Shown here piece by piece: positions 34,767-45,727 of a stretch of DNA of 64,000 nucleotides; within the stretch, counting starts at the first letter, position 1, and every line of letters starts with the position of its first letter. Source of the stretch: Streptomyces sp. Go-475 (lineage in GTDB: Bacteria > Actinomycetota > Actinomycetes > Streptomycetales > Streptomycetaceae); NCBI RefSeq assembly GCF_003330845.1, contig NZ_CP026121.1, positions 5,933,501-5,997,500 on the forward strand, read 5' to 3'. The position numbers were made by a program, and so were the translations under genes. The notes below the pieces were generated by a model, which saw only the letters and a program-made list of their open reading frames with translations, had not been told where the DNA came from and searched no databases.

Positions 34767-35077
34767 CCGACGTGACGGACGCGGACTTCGAGGCCGAGGT
34801 GATCGGCGCGGAGCTGCCGGTCCTGGTGGAGTTCACCGCCGACTGGTGCCCGCCCTGCCGGCAGATGGCGCCGGTGCTCAAGGCCCTCGCCTTCGAAGAG
34901 GGCGACCGGCTGAAGGTGGTGCAACTGAACGTGGACCACAACCCGCTGACCACCAACGCCTACAAGGTGCTCTCCATGCCGACGTTCATGGTGTTCCGCG
35001 ACGGCGAGCCCGTGAAGGCGATGGTGGGCGCGCGGGCCAAGCGGAAGCTGCTGGAGGAGCTGTCCGACGTGCTGTAA
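34760..35077 (+). CDS. trx: Thioredoxin with WCPPC active site
   Basis: A 105-residue thioredoxin for disulphide reduction in the cytoplasm. The fold is complete: LVEFTADWCPPCRQMAPVLKALA with the cysteine pair at 30 and 33, then NVDHNPLTTNAYKVLSMPTFMVF with the cis-proline segment. The active site is CPPC rather than the usual CGPC, which should shift the redox potential. ATG 34760 overlaps the merR stop by 7 bp and has a GGGGAGG site. A MerR-controlled thioredoxin implies oxidative or thiol stress control. Confidence 0.92.
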   Translation: MVTDVTDADFEAEVIGAELPVLVEFTADWCPPCRQMAPVLKALAFEEGDRLKVVQLNVDHNPLTTNAYKVLSMPTFMVFRDGEPVKAMVGARAKRKLLEELSDVL

Positions 35078-35094
35078 AGAGCCGCCCCGACACG

Positions 35095-35132
35095 AGGAAA
35101 TCCCCCGGGCAATTGCGCCCGGGGGATTTCCT
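35095..35132 (+). terminator. Perfect 16-bp terminator hairpin after trx
   Basis: The arms at 35095-35110 and 35117-35132 are perfectly complementary over 16 bases with a 6-base loop, beginning 17 bases after the stop. A T-containing tail follows. Confidence 0.88.
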
Positions 35133-35151
35133 TGCGTATATTTGTCTGTTC

Positions 35152-35176
35152 GTGACTTCAAGTCGATCGGAGTCAC
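35152..35176. promoter_or_regulatory. Inverted repeat upstream of the HelD-like helicase
   Basis: GTGACT (35152-35157) and AGTCAC (35171-35176), extended by C and G outside, form a 7-base dyad with a 13-base spacer. A TATAT hexamer at 35198-35202 could be a -10 element. It is a possible control site for the helicase gene. Confidence 0.35.
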
Positions 35177-35218
35177 GGAGAAGCTTAGTGAGCACAGTAT
35201 ATCCGGGCGGGAGCGGAA

Positions 35219-37480
35219 TTGTCAAACACCGAATTTCCGGACGATGAATTGCGGCAGGAACAGGAATTCATCGACGGGTTGTACGCGCGCGTGGACGCGC
35301 TGCGCGGCGACGCCGAGACCTCCGTCACGGACGCGCTCGCGCAGGGCAACACCCCCATGCAGGCCAGACTGGAGCGGGACATCCTCGTGGCCGAGCGCTC
35401 CGGGCTGCTCGCCGCGCTGAACGCGGTGGACGGCTCCCTGTGCTTCGGCCGGATCGACCTCACCTCCGGCACCACCCACCACATCGGCCGCATCGGCCTG
35501 CGCACCGACGACGCCGAGCGCACACCCGTCCTGATCGACTGGCGCGCCGACGTCGCCCGGCCCTTCTACCTGGCCACCGGCCACACCCCGATGGGCCTCA
35601 GGCGCCGGCGGCACATCGCCACCGACGGCCGCAGGGTCACCCACCTGCACGACGAGATCCTCGACCTCGGCGACGAGACCCGCACCGGCCACGAGGACCC
35701 CACGGGCGACGCCGTGCTGCTCGCCGCGCTCAACTCGGCCCGCACCGGCCGCATGAGCGACATCGTGCAGACCATCCAGGCCGACCAGGACCGCATCATC
35801 CGCGCGCCCCATCGAGGCGTCATGGTGGTCGAGGGCGGCCCCGGCACCGGCAAGACGGCCGTCGCCCTGCACCGCGCCGCCTACCTGCTCTACGAGCACC
35901 GCGAGCTGCTCGCCAAGCGCGCGGTGCTGATCGTCGGGCCCAACCCGGCGTTCCTCGGCTACATCGGCGAGGTACTGCCCTCCCTCGGCGAGACCGGCGT
36001 GCTCCTCGCGACCGTCGGCGAGCTGTACCCCGGCGTGAAGGCGACCGCCACCGACACGCCCGAGGCGGCGGCCGTGAAGGGCCGGGCCGGCATGGCCGAG
36101 GTGCTCGCCGAGGTCGTCCGCAGCCGACAGGCGCTGCCCGACCCGGTCATCGCCATCGAGCACGACCGCGAGGTCCTCATGCTCGACGACGGCCTGGTCA
36201 ACGTCGCCCGCGAGCGCACCCGTGCCGCCAAGCTGCCGCACAACGCCGCCCGCGAGCACTTCGAGGGCCACATCCTCAACGCGCTGACCGACCTGTACGC
36301 CGAGCGGATCGGCACCGACCCCTTCGACGGCTCCAGCCTGCTCGACCCCAGCGACATCACCCAGATCCGCGACGACCTCGCCGAGAACCCCGAAGTGTGG
36401 TCCGCCATCGACCGGTTGTGGCCGGTGCTGACCCCGCAGCGGCTCGTCGCCGACTTCCTCGCGGCGCCCGAGGAGTTCCTGCCCGCCGAGGACGCCGACG
36501 CCGTACGCCGCCCGGTGACCCGGCGCTGGACCGTCGCCGACGTGCCGCTGCTCGACGAGGCCGCCGAACTGCTCGGCGAGGACGACAGGCTGGTCCGCGA
36601 GCGCGCCGAGCGGGAGCGGGAGCGGCAGATCGCCTACGCGCAGGGCGTGCTGGACGTGTCGTACGCGTCGCGGACCTACGAGTTCGAGGACAAGGAGGAG
36701 GACGACCCCGAGAGCTCCGAGGTGCTGTCCGCGCACGACATCATCGACGCCGAGCGGTTCGCCGAACGGCACGAGGAGGACGACCACCGCAGCGCCGCCG
36801 AACGGGCCGCCGCCGACCGCACCTGGGCGTTCGGGCACATCATCGTCGACGAGGCGCAGGAGCTGTCGCCGATGGCGTGGCGGCTGCTGATGCGGCGCAG
36901 CCCGACCCGCTCGATGACCCTGGTCGGCGACCCGGCCCAGACGGCGGAGGCGGCCGGTGTCGGCTCCTGGTCGGGCATCCTCGCCCCGTACGTCGAGGAC
37001 CGCTGGGAGCACACCCGGCTGGGCGTCAACTACCGCACCCCCGCCGAGATCATGGACGTCGCGGCGGCCGTGGTCCGCGCCGAGAACCCGGAGTTCGAGC
37101 CGCCCAGCTCGGTCCGCTCCACCGGCGTACGCCCCTGGGCCCGGGCCACCGACGACGTGCCCGGCGCCGTCGCCAAGGCCGTCGGGGAACTCACCCCGGC
37201 CGAGGGACGGCTCGCGGTGATCGCGCCGCGCGACCTCCACCGGGGCATCGCGGCCCGGCTGGACGGCGTCACGGCGGGCGCCGAACCCGACCTCACGCAG
37301 ACGGTCGTCCTCCTCGACCCGCGCCAGGCCAAGGGCCTGGAGTTCGACTCCGTCCTCGTGGTCGAACCCGGCCGGTACGGCACCAGCGACCTGTACGTGG
37401 CCCTGACCCGGGCCACCCAGCGGCTCGGCGTACTGCACACCGGGGAGCTGCCGAAGGCGCTGGCCGACGCCTTCGTGTAG
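35219..37480 (+). CDS. HelD/HelR-like superfamily 1 RNA polymerase-associated ATPase
   Basis: A 753-residue UvrD-like protein of the actinobacterial HelD class. These release stalled RNA polymerase from DNA, and some (HelR) protect against rifamycins. It has an N-terminal coiled coil (residues 8-65, LERDILVAERSGLL), Walker A GGPGTGKTA near residue 207, DEAQELSP (Walker B), VGDPAQTA, NYRTPAEI, and the C-terminal KGLEFDSV and YVALTRATQ motifs. TTG 35219 follows a GGGAG. It is not in an operon with trx because a strong terminator lies between. Whether it is a resistance-type HelR cannot be told from motifs alone. Confidence 0.88.
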   Translation: MSNTEFPDDELRQEQEFIDGLYARVDALRGDAETSVTDALAQGNTPMQARLERDILVAERSGLLAALNAVDGSLCFGRIDLTSGTTHHIGRIGLRTDDAERTPVLIDWRADVARPFYLATGHTPMGLRRRRHIATDGRRVTHLHDEILDLGDETRTGHEDPTGDAVLLAALNSARTGRMSDIVQTIQADQDRIIRAPHRGVMVVEGGPGTGKTAVALHRAAYLLYEHRELLAKRAVLIVGPNPAFLGYIGEVLPSLGETGVLLATVGELYPGVKATATDTPEAAAVKGRAGMAEVLAEVVRSRQALPDPVIAIEHDREVLMLDDGLVNVARERTRAAKLPHNAAREHFEGHILNALTDLYAERIGTDPFDGSSLLDPSDITQIRDDLAENPEVWSAIDRLWPVLTPQRLVADFLAAPEEFLPAEDADAVRRPVTRRWTVADVPLLDEAAELLGEDDRLVRERAERERERQIAYAQGVLDVSYASRTYEFEDKEEDDPESSEVLSAHDIIDAERFAERHEEDDHRSAAERAAADRTWAFGHIIVDEAQELSPMAWRLLMRRSPTRSMTLVGDPAQTAEAAGVGSWSGILAPYVEDRWEHTRLGVNYRTPAEIMDVAAAVVRAENPEFEPPSSVRSTGVRPWARATDDVPGAVAKAVGELTPAEGRLAVIAPRDLHRGIAARLDGVTAGAEPDLTQTVVLLDPRQAKGLEFDSVLVVEPGRYGTSDLYVALTRATQRLGVLHTGELPKALADAFV

Positions 37481-37543
37481 GAGCGGTAACAGTTCGTGGC
37501 GTAGTCACTGCCCGTGCACGTCCGGTGCGGTAAGCGTTGCCGT

Positions 37544-38929
37544 ATGGAAGCCCAGCCCTACGCGGCCGCGCCGGACGACAGCCCGGTGCTCGGATCGCTG
37601 CCCGTCGAGCCGCTGCTCACCTCGGAGTTCGACGCCGACCCCGCGGCCGTCTACCGGCGGCTGCGCGGCCGCCACGGCCCGGTGGCGCCGGTCGGGCTGA
37701 TGGGCGTGCCCGTGTGGCTCGTCCTCGGCTACCGCGAGGTCCTCGACGTGCTGCGCAACGAGTCCCTCTGGCGGCGCGACCTCCGCTACTGGCGGGCCCG
37801 CGCCCAGGGCGAACTGCCGTCCGGCTGGCCGCTGCTGGCCGGGTACGAGGTGCGGCAGACGATGTTCATGGACGACGAGGAGCACCGCGCCGCCCGCCAG
37901 ACCCTGCACACCGCGCTGCGGCCCTTCCAGGAGGCACGCGGCCCGCAGGGCTGGGAGCTGCGGGCGGCCGTCTCCCGGTACGCGGACGGCCTCGTCGCGC
38001 TGCTGGCCGCCGAGTCCGGCTCGGCCGGCTTCGCCGACCTGGGCGCCCAGTACACGCGGCCGCTGCTGCTCATGGTCACCACGAAGCTGTTCGGCTGCCC
38101 GGTGGACCTCGGCGACGAACTCGTCATGGACCTGTGGCGGATGCTCGACGGCGGCCCCGGCGCCGAACCCGCCACCGCCCGGGCCCTGGCGGCCTTCACG
38201 CGGCTCGCCGCCCACCGCCGGGCCCGCCCCGGCGACGACCTCACCTCGTACCTGCTGCTGGCCGACCCGCGGCTGTCCGACGAACAGCTCGGCCGGGAGC
38301 TGTTCATGAACGCGGTCTACCTGAACGACATCACGGGCAACATGGTCCTCAACACCCTGCTGGAGGTCATCCGCGGCAACGCCACCGTCCGCCGCAGCCT
38401 GGCGGCGGGGCAACCGGGCGAGACGGTCAACCGGGCGGCCCTCGCCAACCCGCCGGTCGCCAACATGTGCTTCCGCTTCGCCGCGCGGGACACCCCGCTC
38501 GGCAACTACTGGATCCGGGCCGGGGACGCGGTGTCGCCGTCGGCCGCCGCCGCCCACCAGGACCTCCTCGCGATCGGCTCCTCGCGCCTGGTCGACCCGG
38601 CCCTCAGCACCCGCTCCCACCTGGGCTGGGGCGCCGGCCAGCACCAGTGCCCCACGGCCGCGCGGGAACTCGCCGGTGTGCTCGTGGCGCAGGCGGTGGG
38701 CCGCATCCTCGACCACCTCACCACCGTCGAACTCACCCTCCCGCCCGACCAGTTGCCCTGGCGGACGGGCCCGGTGGTGCGGGGCCTGCGCCTGTTGCCG
38801 GTGCGCTACGAGATGCGCCGGCCCCCCTCCCCGCACCGCGGCGGCGTGCGTCCGACCGAGGAGCCGGACCACCGGACCAGGGGCCTGCTGGCCGGGCTCA
38901 GAAGGCTGATGTTCCGCGGCCAGGGCTGA
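37544..38929 (+). CDS. Cytochrome P450 lacking the ExxR and I-helix motifs (CYP157-like)
   Basis: A 461-residue protein with a P450 fold. It has the C-helix EEHRAARQTL near residue 112 and the heme loop GWGAGQHQCP with the ligand Cys369. The K-helix position normally reading ExxR just before PPV reads RAAL (297-300), so both conserved charges are gone. The I-helix, usually AGxET, reads LNDIT (260-264), so the oxygen-activating Thr is Ile. This recalls the Streptomyces CYP157 proteins, known to lack ExxR. No ferredoxin gene adjoins. ATG 37544 has no clear ribosome site. The 3' end overlaps the convergent membrane-protein gene by 32 bp. Confidence 0.85.
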   Translation: MEAQPYAAAPDDSPVLGSLPVEPLLTSEFDADPAAVYRRLRGRHGPVAPVGLMGVPVWLVLGYREVLDVLRNESLWRRDLRYWRARAQGELPSGWPLLAGYEVRQTMFMDDEEHRAARQTLHTALRPFQEARGPQGWELRAAVSRYADGLVALLAAESGSAGFADLGAQYTRPLLLMVTTKLFGCPVDLGDELVMDLWRMLDGGPGAEPATARALAAFTRLAAHRRARPGDDLTSYLLLADPRLSDEQLGRELFMNAVYLNDITGNMVLNTLLEVIRGNATVRRSLAAGQPGETVNRAALANPPVANMCFRFAARDTPLGNYWIRAGDAVSPSAAAAHQDLLAIGSSRLVDPALSTRSHLGWGAGQHQCPTAARELAGVLVAQAVGRILDHLTTVELTLPPDQLPWRTGPVVRGLRLLPVRYEMRRPPSPHRGGVRPTEEPDHRTRGLLAGLRRLMFRGQG

Positions 38930-39401
38930 CCGGGCGCACCGCGGCGGCCTTCCGGGCGCGCAGTTCGACCGCGTAGCCCGCGCCGATGGCGAGCAGCGCG
39001 GCGGAGAGGGCGAGGACCGCCGTCGCCCCGTTCATCCACACGTAGCTGGAATCACTGGCGTAGACGGAGCCGTCGTCGCGGACGCAGTCGAAGCGCAACG
39101 GCAGGTACGAGGACCGGTGGTGGCTCAGGCCGTGGATCGTGGCCGGGTCGAAGCCGTCGCGGCAGGCCGGGGCCGGGACCGAGTTCGCCCCGTCGTTGAA
39201 GTCCGACTCCGACGCCAGCACGGCGAAGAAGCCCAGGGAGTACACGGCCGCGGCGGCCCACGCGGCCGTGGCCGCCGCCCGGCGCAGCAGGTGCACCGGC
39301 CACGGCTCGGGCCGTCCGGGGAACGCCATCGCGGCGGTCCCCGCGGCGGCGACGAGCGCGGCGATGGCACAGACCGCCGAGATACCGAGTCCCACCAGCA
39401 C
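38898..39401 (-). CDS. Small membrane protein of unknown function
   Basis: About 167 residues with three hydrophobic segments (about residues 3-25, 42-62 and 120-142). The loop between the second and third (about 63-118) has two cysteines (PACRDG and FDCVRDD) that could form an external disulphide. The GTG at 39401 was chosen for its GGAAGGGACTGAGG leader; a GTG at 39461 would add 20 residues without a ribosome site. The gene converges with the P450 gene and overlaps its end. I recognise no family. Confidence 0.65.
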   Translation of the reverse strand: MLVGLGISAVCAIAALVAAAGTAAMAFPGRPEPWPVHLLRRAAATAAWAAAAVYSLGFFAVLASESDFNDGANSVPAPACRDGFDPATIHGLSHHRSSYLPLRFDCVRDDGSVYASDSSYVWMNGATAVLALSAALLAIGAGYAVELRARKAAAVRPVSPGRGTSAF

Positions 39402-39434
39402 GGGCCTCAGTCCCTTCCGGGCCGGCGGATGAGC

Positions 39435-39510
39435 GGGGTGGCACGCATGCGGCCACCCCACCGGGCCCGGACCGCACGGGCTGTGACGGAAGCCACTCCT
39501 CCCGTCACAG
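39435..39510 (-). terminator. Two hairpins downstream of glgB
   Basis: Nearest the glgB stop, CCGTCACAG and CTGTGACGG pair over 9 bp (39481-39510). Further on, GGGGTGGC and GCCACCCC form an 8-bp stem with a 9-base loop (39435-39459). Together they probably end the glgE-treS-mak-glgB transcript. Confidence 0.6.
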
Positions 39511-39526
39511 CGCTGTCACAGGCCGC

Positions 39527-42361
39527 CTACGCCGGACGCAGCCACACCGTGGCCAGCGGCGGCAGGGTCAGGCGGATGCTCGCCGGACGGCCGTGCCAGG
39601 GCTGCGCCTCGGGCTTGACCGGGTCGGCCCGCGTGACGTCGCTGCCGCCGTAGCGGGCGGCGTCGGTGTTGACCGCCTCGTGCCAGGCGGGCACGTCCTC
39701 GGGCACGCCCAGGCGGTAGTCCTGGCGCACGACCGGCGCGAAGTTCGACACCGCCAGCAGCGGGTTGCCCTCCGGGTCCAGCCTCAGGAACGCGAGCACG
39801 TTGTCGTCGGCGGCGTCCCCGACGATCCACTCGAAACCGGCCGGGTCCGTGTCGAGGCGCCACAGCGCCGGGGTGGCGCGGTAGACGGTGTTGAGGTCGC
39901 GGACCAGGTCGCGCACGCCCCGGTGGTCGGCCTCCGCCCCGTACCCCGGGTCCAGCAGCCACCAGTCGGGGCCGTGCGCCTCGGACCACTCGGCGCCCTG
40001 CGCGAACTCCTGCCCCATGAACAGCAGTTGCTTGCCCGGGTGGGCCCACATGAAGCCGAGGTAGGCCCGGACCCCGGCCCGCTGCTGCCACCAGTCGCCC
40101 GGCATCTTCGACACCAGGGAGCCCTTGCCGTGCACCACCTCGTCGTGGGAGATGGGCAGGACGTAGTTCTCGCTGTACGCGTACACCATCGAGAACGTCA
40201 TCTCGTGGTGGTGGTACTTGCGGTACACCGGCTCGTGGCTCATGTACTGGAGCGAGTCGTGCATCCAGCCCATGTTCCACTTCAGCCCGAACCCGAGCCC
40301 GCCGAATCCGCTCGGGCCCTTGTGGTGGGTGGCGCGGGTGACGCCGTCCCAGGCGGTGGACTCCTCGGCGATCGTGACCACGCCGGGCACCCTGCGGTAC
40401 ACCGTCGCGTTCATCTCCTGCAGGAACGCCACCGCGTCCAGGTTCTCCCGGCCGCCGTGCTCGTTGGGCGTCCACTGGCCCGGCTCGCGCGAGTAGTCGA
40501 GGTAGAGCATCGAGGCGACCGCGTCCACGCGCAGCCCGTCGATGTGGAACTCCTCGCACCAGTACACGGCGTTCGCGACGAGGAAGTTGCGCACCTCGTT
40601 GCGCCCGAAGTCGAACTCCAGCGTGCCCCAGTCGGGGTGCGCGGCCCGCAGCGGATCCGCGTGCTCGTACAGGGGCCGGCCGTCGAACTCGGCCAGCGCC
40701 CAGTCGTCGCGCGGGAAGTGCGCCGGCACCCAGTCCATGATCACGCCGAGGCCGGCCTGGTGCAGCTTGTCGACCAGGTACCGGAAGTCGTCCGGCGTGC
40801 CCAGCCGGGCCGTCGGCGCGTAGAAGCCGGTGACCTGGTAGCCCCAGGAGCCGCCGAACGGATGCTCCGCGACCGGCATCAGCTCGACGTGCGTGAAGCC
40901 CAGGCCCTTCACATAGCCGGGGAGCTGCTCGGCGAGCTGACGGTAGGTCAGCCCCGGCCGCCAGGAGGGCAGGTGCACCTCGTACACCGAGAACGGCGCC
41001 TCGTGCGCCGGGGCCTCGGCACGGCGGGACAGCCAGTCGGCGTCGCCCCACTCGTAGTCCGAGGACGTGATGACCGACGAGGTCGCGGGCGGCACCTCCG
41101 TGCGGCGGGCCAGCGGGTCGGCGCGCATCGTCTTCGAACCGTCGGGCCGGGTGATCTCGAACTTGTACAGCTCACCCTCGCCGATGTCCGGCAGGAACAG
41201 CTCCCACACCCCCGACGACCCGAGCGAGCGCATGGCGTGGCCGGTGCCGTCCCAGAAGTTGAAGGTGCCGGCCACGCGCACGCCCCGCGCGTTCGGCGCC
41301 CACACCGCGAAGCGGGTGCCGGTCACCCCCTGATGGGTCATCGGGTGCGCGCCCAGCGCCGTCCACAGCTCCTCGTGCCGGCCCTCGCCGATCAGGTGCA
41401 GGTCGAGGTCGCCCAGCGTGGGCAGGAAACGGTAGGCGTCCTCGGTCTCCAGGACCGTGCCCTCGTACGCGACGAGCAGCCGGTACTCCGGGACCTCCGG
41501 CAGCGGCAGCAGCCCGGAGAAGAACCCCTCGCCGTCGGCGTGCAGCTCCGCCCGCAGCTCCCCGGCGATCACGGTCACCGACAGGGCGTACGGCCGGAAC
41601 GCCCGGAAGGCGATGCCGCCGGGCACGGGGTGCGCGCCGAGCACGGAGTGCGGGTCGTGGTGCGTACCGGCGAGCAGCCGCTCCCGGTCCACCGCGTCCA
41701 CCGCGGGCGAGACGGCGACCTCCATCTCCGGGGGCACGACCTGGGCGGCGGCGGCCTTCCCCGCCACCGCCTTCTTCGCCGGGGCTTTCCTGACAGCGGC
41801 CTTCTTCGCGGGCGCCTTGGTGGCCGTGGCCTTCTTGGCCGTCGTCTTCTTGGCGGCGGTCTTCTTGGCGGCGGTCTTCTTGGCAGCCGCCTTCGTGGTC
41901 GTGGACTTGGCCGCGGTGGACTTCGCGGTCGTCGACTTCGCCGCGGCTGCCTTCTTGGTGACGGCCTTCTTCGTGACGGCCTTCTCGGCGGTGGTCTCCT
42001 TGGCAGCGGTCTTCTTCGCGGCGGCCCTGGCGGGTGCCGCCTTCTTCGCGACGGTCTTCTCGGGTGCCGTCTTCTCGGGTGCCGTCTTCTTGGCGACCGT
42101 CTTCTTGGCGACCGCCTTCTTCGCGGTCGTCTTCGCCGGCGCCGCCTTCTTCGCGGTGGCCTTGGACGCGGGTGACTGCCCGGCCGGCGTCTTCTTGGCG
42201 GCGGTCGTCTTCGCGGGGGCCGTCTTCTTCGCCGCTGCCTGTTTCGGCACCGCCGTCTTCTTCGCGGCGCTCTTCTTCTGGGCGGCCGTGTGCTGCTCGG
42301 GGATCTTCTCCCCGGCCGTCCCCTGGGGACGCGAACCGCTGGACTCAGGGCGGGGGGTCAC
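39527..42361 (-). CDS. glgB: 1,4-alpha-glucan branching enzyme with Lys/Ala-rich N-terminal tail
   Basis: Introduces alpha-1,6 branches into the glucan made by GlgE. The core (about residues 218-944) has the branching-enzyme N-domain ([17 protein letters not shown]), a CBM48-like module, and the GH13 barrel with [17 protein letters not shown] (Asp nucleophile), [10 protein letters not shown] (acid Glu) and [15 protein letters not shown]. The odd part is residues 25-205, an almost pure Lys/Ala/Thr sequence of AAKKT-type repeats resembling histone H1 tails. GTG 42361 has an AGGAGG site. It is the last gene of the glgE cluster, 32 bp after mak. A branching enzyme without the tail would be about 730 residues. 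Confidence 0.94.
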   Translation of the reverse strand: MTPRPESSGSRPQGTAGEKIPEQHTAAQKKSAAKKTAVPKQAAAKKTAPAKTTAAKKTPAGQSPASKATAKKAAPAKTTAKKAVAKKTVAKKTAPEKTAPEKTVAKKAAPARAAAKKTAAKETTAEKAVTKKAVTKKAAAAKSTTAKSTAAKSTTTKAAAKKTAAKKTAAKKTTAKKATATKAPAKKAAVRKAPAKKAVAGKAAAAQVVPPEMEVAVSPAVDAVDRERLLAGTHHDPHSVLGAHPVPGGIAFRAFRPYALSVTVIAGELRAELHADGEGFFSGLLPLPEVPEYRLLVAYEGTVLETEDAYRFLPTLGDLDLHLIGEGRHEELWTALGAHPMTHQGVTGTRFAVWAPNARGVRVAGTFNFWDGTGHAMRSLGSSGVWELFLPDIGEGELYKFEITRPDGSKTMRADPLARRTEVPPATSSVITSSDYEWGDADWLSRRAEAPAHEAPFSVYEVHLPSWRPGLTYRQLAEQLPGYVKGLGFTHVELMPVAEHPFGGSWGYQVTGFYAPTARLGTPDDFRYLVDKLHQAGLGVIMDWVPAHFPRDDWALAEFDGRPLYEHADPLRAAHPDWGTLEFDFGRNEVRNFLVANAVYWCEEFHIDGLRVDAVASMLYLDYSREPGQWTPNEHGGRENLDAVAFLQEMNATVYRRVPGVVTIAEESTAWDGVTRATHHKGPSGFGGLGFGLKWNMGWMHDSLQYMSHEPVYRKYHHHEMTFSMVYAYSENYVLPISHDEVVHGKGSLVSKMPGDWWQQRAGVRAYLGFMWAHPGKQLLFMGQEFAQGAEWSEAHGPDWWLLDPGYGAEADHRGVRDLVRDLNTVYRATPALWRLDTDPAGFEWIVGDAADDNVLAFLRLDPEGNPLLAVSNFAPVVRQDYRLGVPEDVPAWHEAVNTDAARYGGSDVTRADPVKPEAQPWHGRPASIRLTLPPLATVWLRPA

Positions 42362-42393
42362 GGGCGGAGCCTCCTGGGCGAAGGTGGGTCAGG

Positions 42394-43836
42394 TCAGGTC
42401 AGGTGGCCGGACGAGGCGAGCCGGTCTATGGCGGCCAGGGGCACCGGCAGCCAGTCGGGGCGGTGCCGGGCCTCGTACACCACCTCGTAGATCGCCTTGT
42501 CCGTCTCGTAGGCGCGCAGCAGCACCGGGTCGGTGCGCGGATCGCGGCCGGAGGCCTCCGCGTAGCCGGAACAGTACGCGGAGCGGCAGGTCTCGGCCCA
42601 GTCCGGCTGGGGCGGATCGACCGAGCGGGCCGCGTAGTCGAAGGACCGCAGCATGCCGGCGACGTCCCGCACCGCGGGCTGCGGCATGCGCCGCTCGGCC
42701 AGCGGCCGGGCCGGCTCGCCCTCGAAGTCGATCAGCTTCCACTCGCCGGCCGGCGAGCGCAGGCACTGCCCGAGGTGCAGATCGCCGTGCACGCGCTGCG
42801 CGGTCCAGGTGCGGCCCTCGGCGGCCAGGTCGGCGAGGGCCGTGAACGCCGACCGCAGCCCGCTCGCGTACGGCCGCAGCGCGGGCACCGCCTGGACGGC
42901 CGCCTCCAGCCGCTCGGTCATGCCGTCGACCATGAGCCGCAGCTGCGCGTGACCGAGCGTGACCGTCGGCAACGCCCGGGCCAGCGCGGTGTGCACCTCG
43001 GCGGTCGCCCGCCCCAGGGCCCGCGCCTCGGCGCCGAAGTCCTCGCCCTTGGCCAGCTCGCGCAGCGCCAGCTCCCAGCCGTCCGAGGCGCCCTGCACGA
43101 ACGGCTGGAGCACCCCCAGCACGTACGGCTGGCCGGCGTGGTCCGCCGGGCCCGCGGAGAGGACCGGGTCCGCGGCGGGCGGGACGTCGGCGACCATCCA
43201 GGCCGTCGGCGCGGGCACCCGGGGGCAGTCCTCGCGGGCCAGCGCCAGCGGCAGCTCCAGGTCCGGATTGACCCCGGGGACGATCCGCCGCAACAGCTTC
43301 AGGATGAACGTATCTCCGTAGACGATCGACGAGTTGGACTGTTCCGCGGTCACCACGCGCGGCACCAGCCCGGACCGGATGTCCTGGTCGGGGTCCCGGT
43401 CGAAGCGCAGCGCGCCGATACGGGCCCGGGTGCGCAGCGCCTCCAGGAGCAGCTCGGCGGGCCTGGTGTCGTGCAGGGCGTCGTAGACCGTCAGGCCGGC
43501 CAGCGGGCCCGACGGGACGTGTCCGATGAGCGCGGGCGCCAGCCGAGGCGGCAGCGCCTCGCGCACGCCTATCAGCAGCTGGTAGCAGTCGCCGGGGTGG
43601 CCGGGCGCCCCGTGGGACGGCACGAGCGGCTGGTGGGCGCGGACGAGCAGGTGGTACAGGCCGAGCTTCGCCGAGGGCGGCAGCAGCTCGGTGGCCTCGA
43701 CCAGCGTGAACCCGGTGACCGGTCGTCCCTTGCCCGCGAACCAGCGCTGCCGCGGCAGCCACTCCCGCAGCAGTGGATCCAGGGATGCGAGAAGGCCGGG
43801 CGGGGTGGTGACGGTGCGTGTGACGGCTTCCGACAT
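42394..43836 (-). CDS. mak: Maltokinase (Pep2/Mak)
   Basis: Phosphorylates maltose with ATP to maltose 1-phosphate, the GlgE donor. The 480-residue protein has the maltokinase N-terminal cap (LREWLPRQRWFAGKG) and an aminoglycoside-phosphotransferase-like kinase core with the catalytic loop VHGDLHLGQCL and metal-binding LIDFEGEPARPL. ATG 43836 follows AAAGGA; a GTG six codons upstream is possible. It lies between treS and glgB on the same strand. From memory, the S. coelicolor equivalent is called pep2. Confidence 0.93.
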   Translation of the reverse strand: MSEAVTRTVTTPPGLLASLDPLLREWLPRQRWFAGKGRPVTGFTLVEATELLPPSAKLGLYHLLVRAHQPLVPSHGAPGHPGDCYQLLIGVREALPPRLAPALIGHVPSGPLAGLTVYDALHDTRPAELLLEALRTRARIGALRFDRDPDQDIRSGLVPRVVTAEQSNSSIVYGDTFILKLLRRIVPGVNPDLELPLALAREDCPRVPAPTAWMVADVPPAADPVLSAGPADHAGQPYVLGVLQPFVQGASDGWELALRELAKGEDFGAEARALGRATAEVHTALARALPTVTLGHAQLRLMVDGMTERLEAAVQAVPALRPYASGLRSAFTALADLAAEGRTWTAQRVHGDLHLGQCLRSPAGEWKLIDFEGEPARPLAERRMPQPAVRDVAGMLRSFDYAARSVDPPQPDWAETCRSAYCSGYAEASGRDPRTDPVLLRAYETDKAIYEVVYEARHRPDWLPVPLAAIDRLASSGHLT

Positions 43837-43947
43837 GGCGTCGCGTCCTTTCACCCATTCTTGGTGCGCCTCGGCGCCTTCAGCCGGTGCCGGCGGGCGC
43901 CCCTCCGGCTCACGCGGGTGGGCGGGGTGTTACTGATGCGTGCCCCG

Positions 43948-43972
43948 GGCGGGGCAGGGGAAACGCCCCGCC
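43948..43972 (-). terminator. Hairpin between treS and mak
   Basis: GGCGGGGC and GCCCCGCC form an 8-bp stem around a 9-base loop in the 190-bp gap. It may attenuate rather than end transcription between treS and mak. Confidence 0.35.
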
Positions 43973-44026
43973 ACGGGGGTTTGCGGCCTGCCCCGCGTAT
44001 CAGGCCTCACAGGGCCGTTTCAGACC

Positions 44027-45723
<1,697 letters not shown>

Positions 45724-45727
<4 letters not shown>

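Noticed and set aside
39593..42175. An 860-codon plus-strand frame antisense to glgB
   Set aside because: It has no start signal or domain, and mirrors the real branching-enzyme gene with its catalytic motifs on the other strand.
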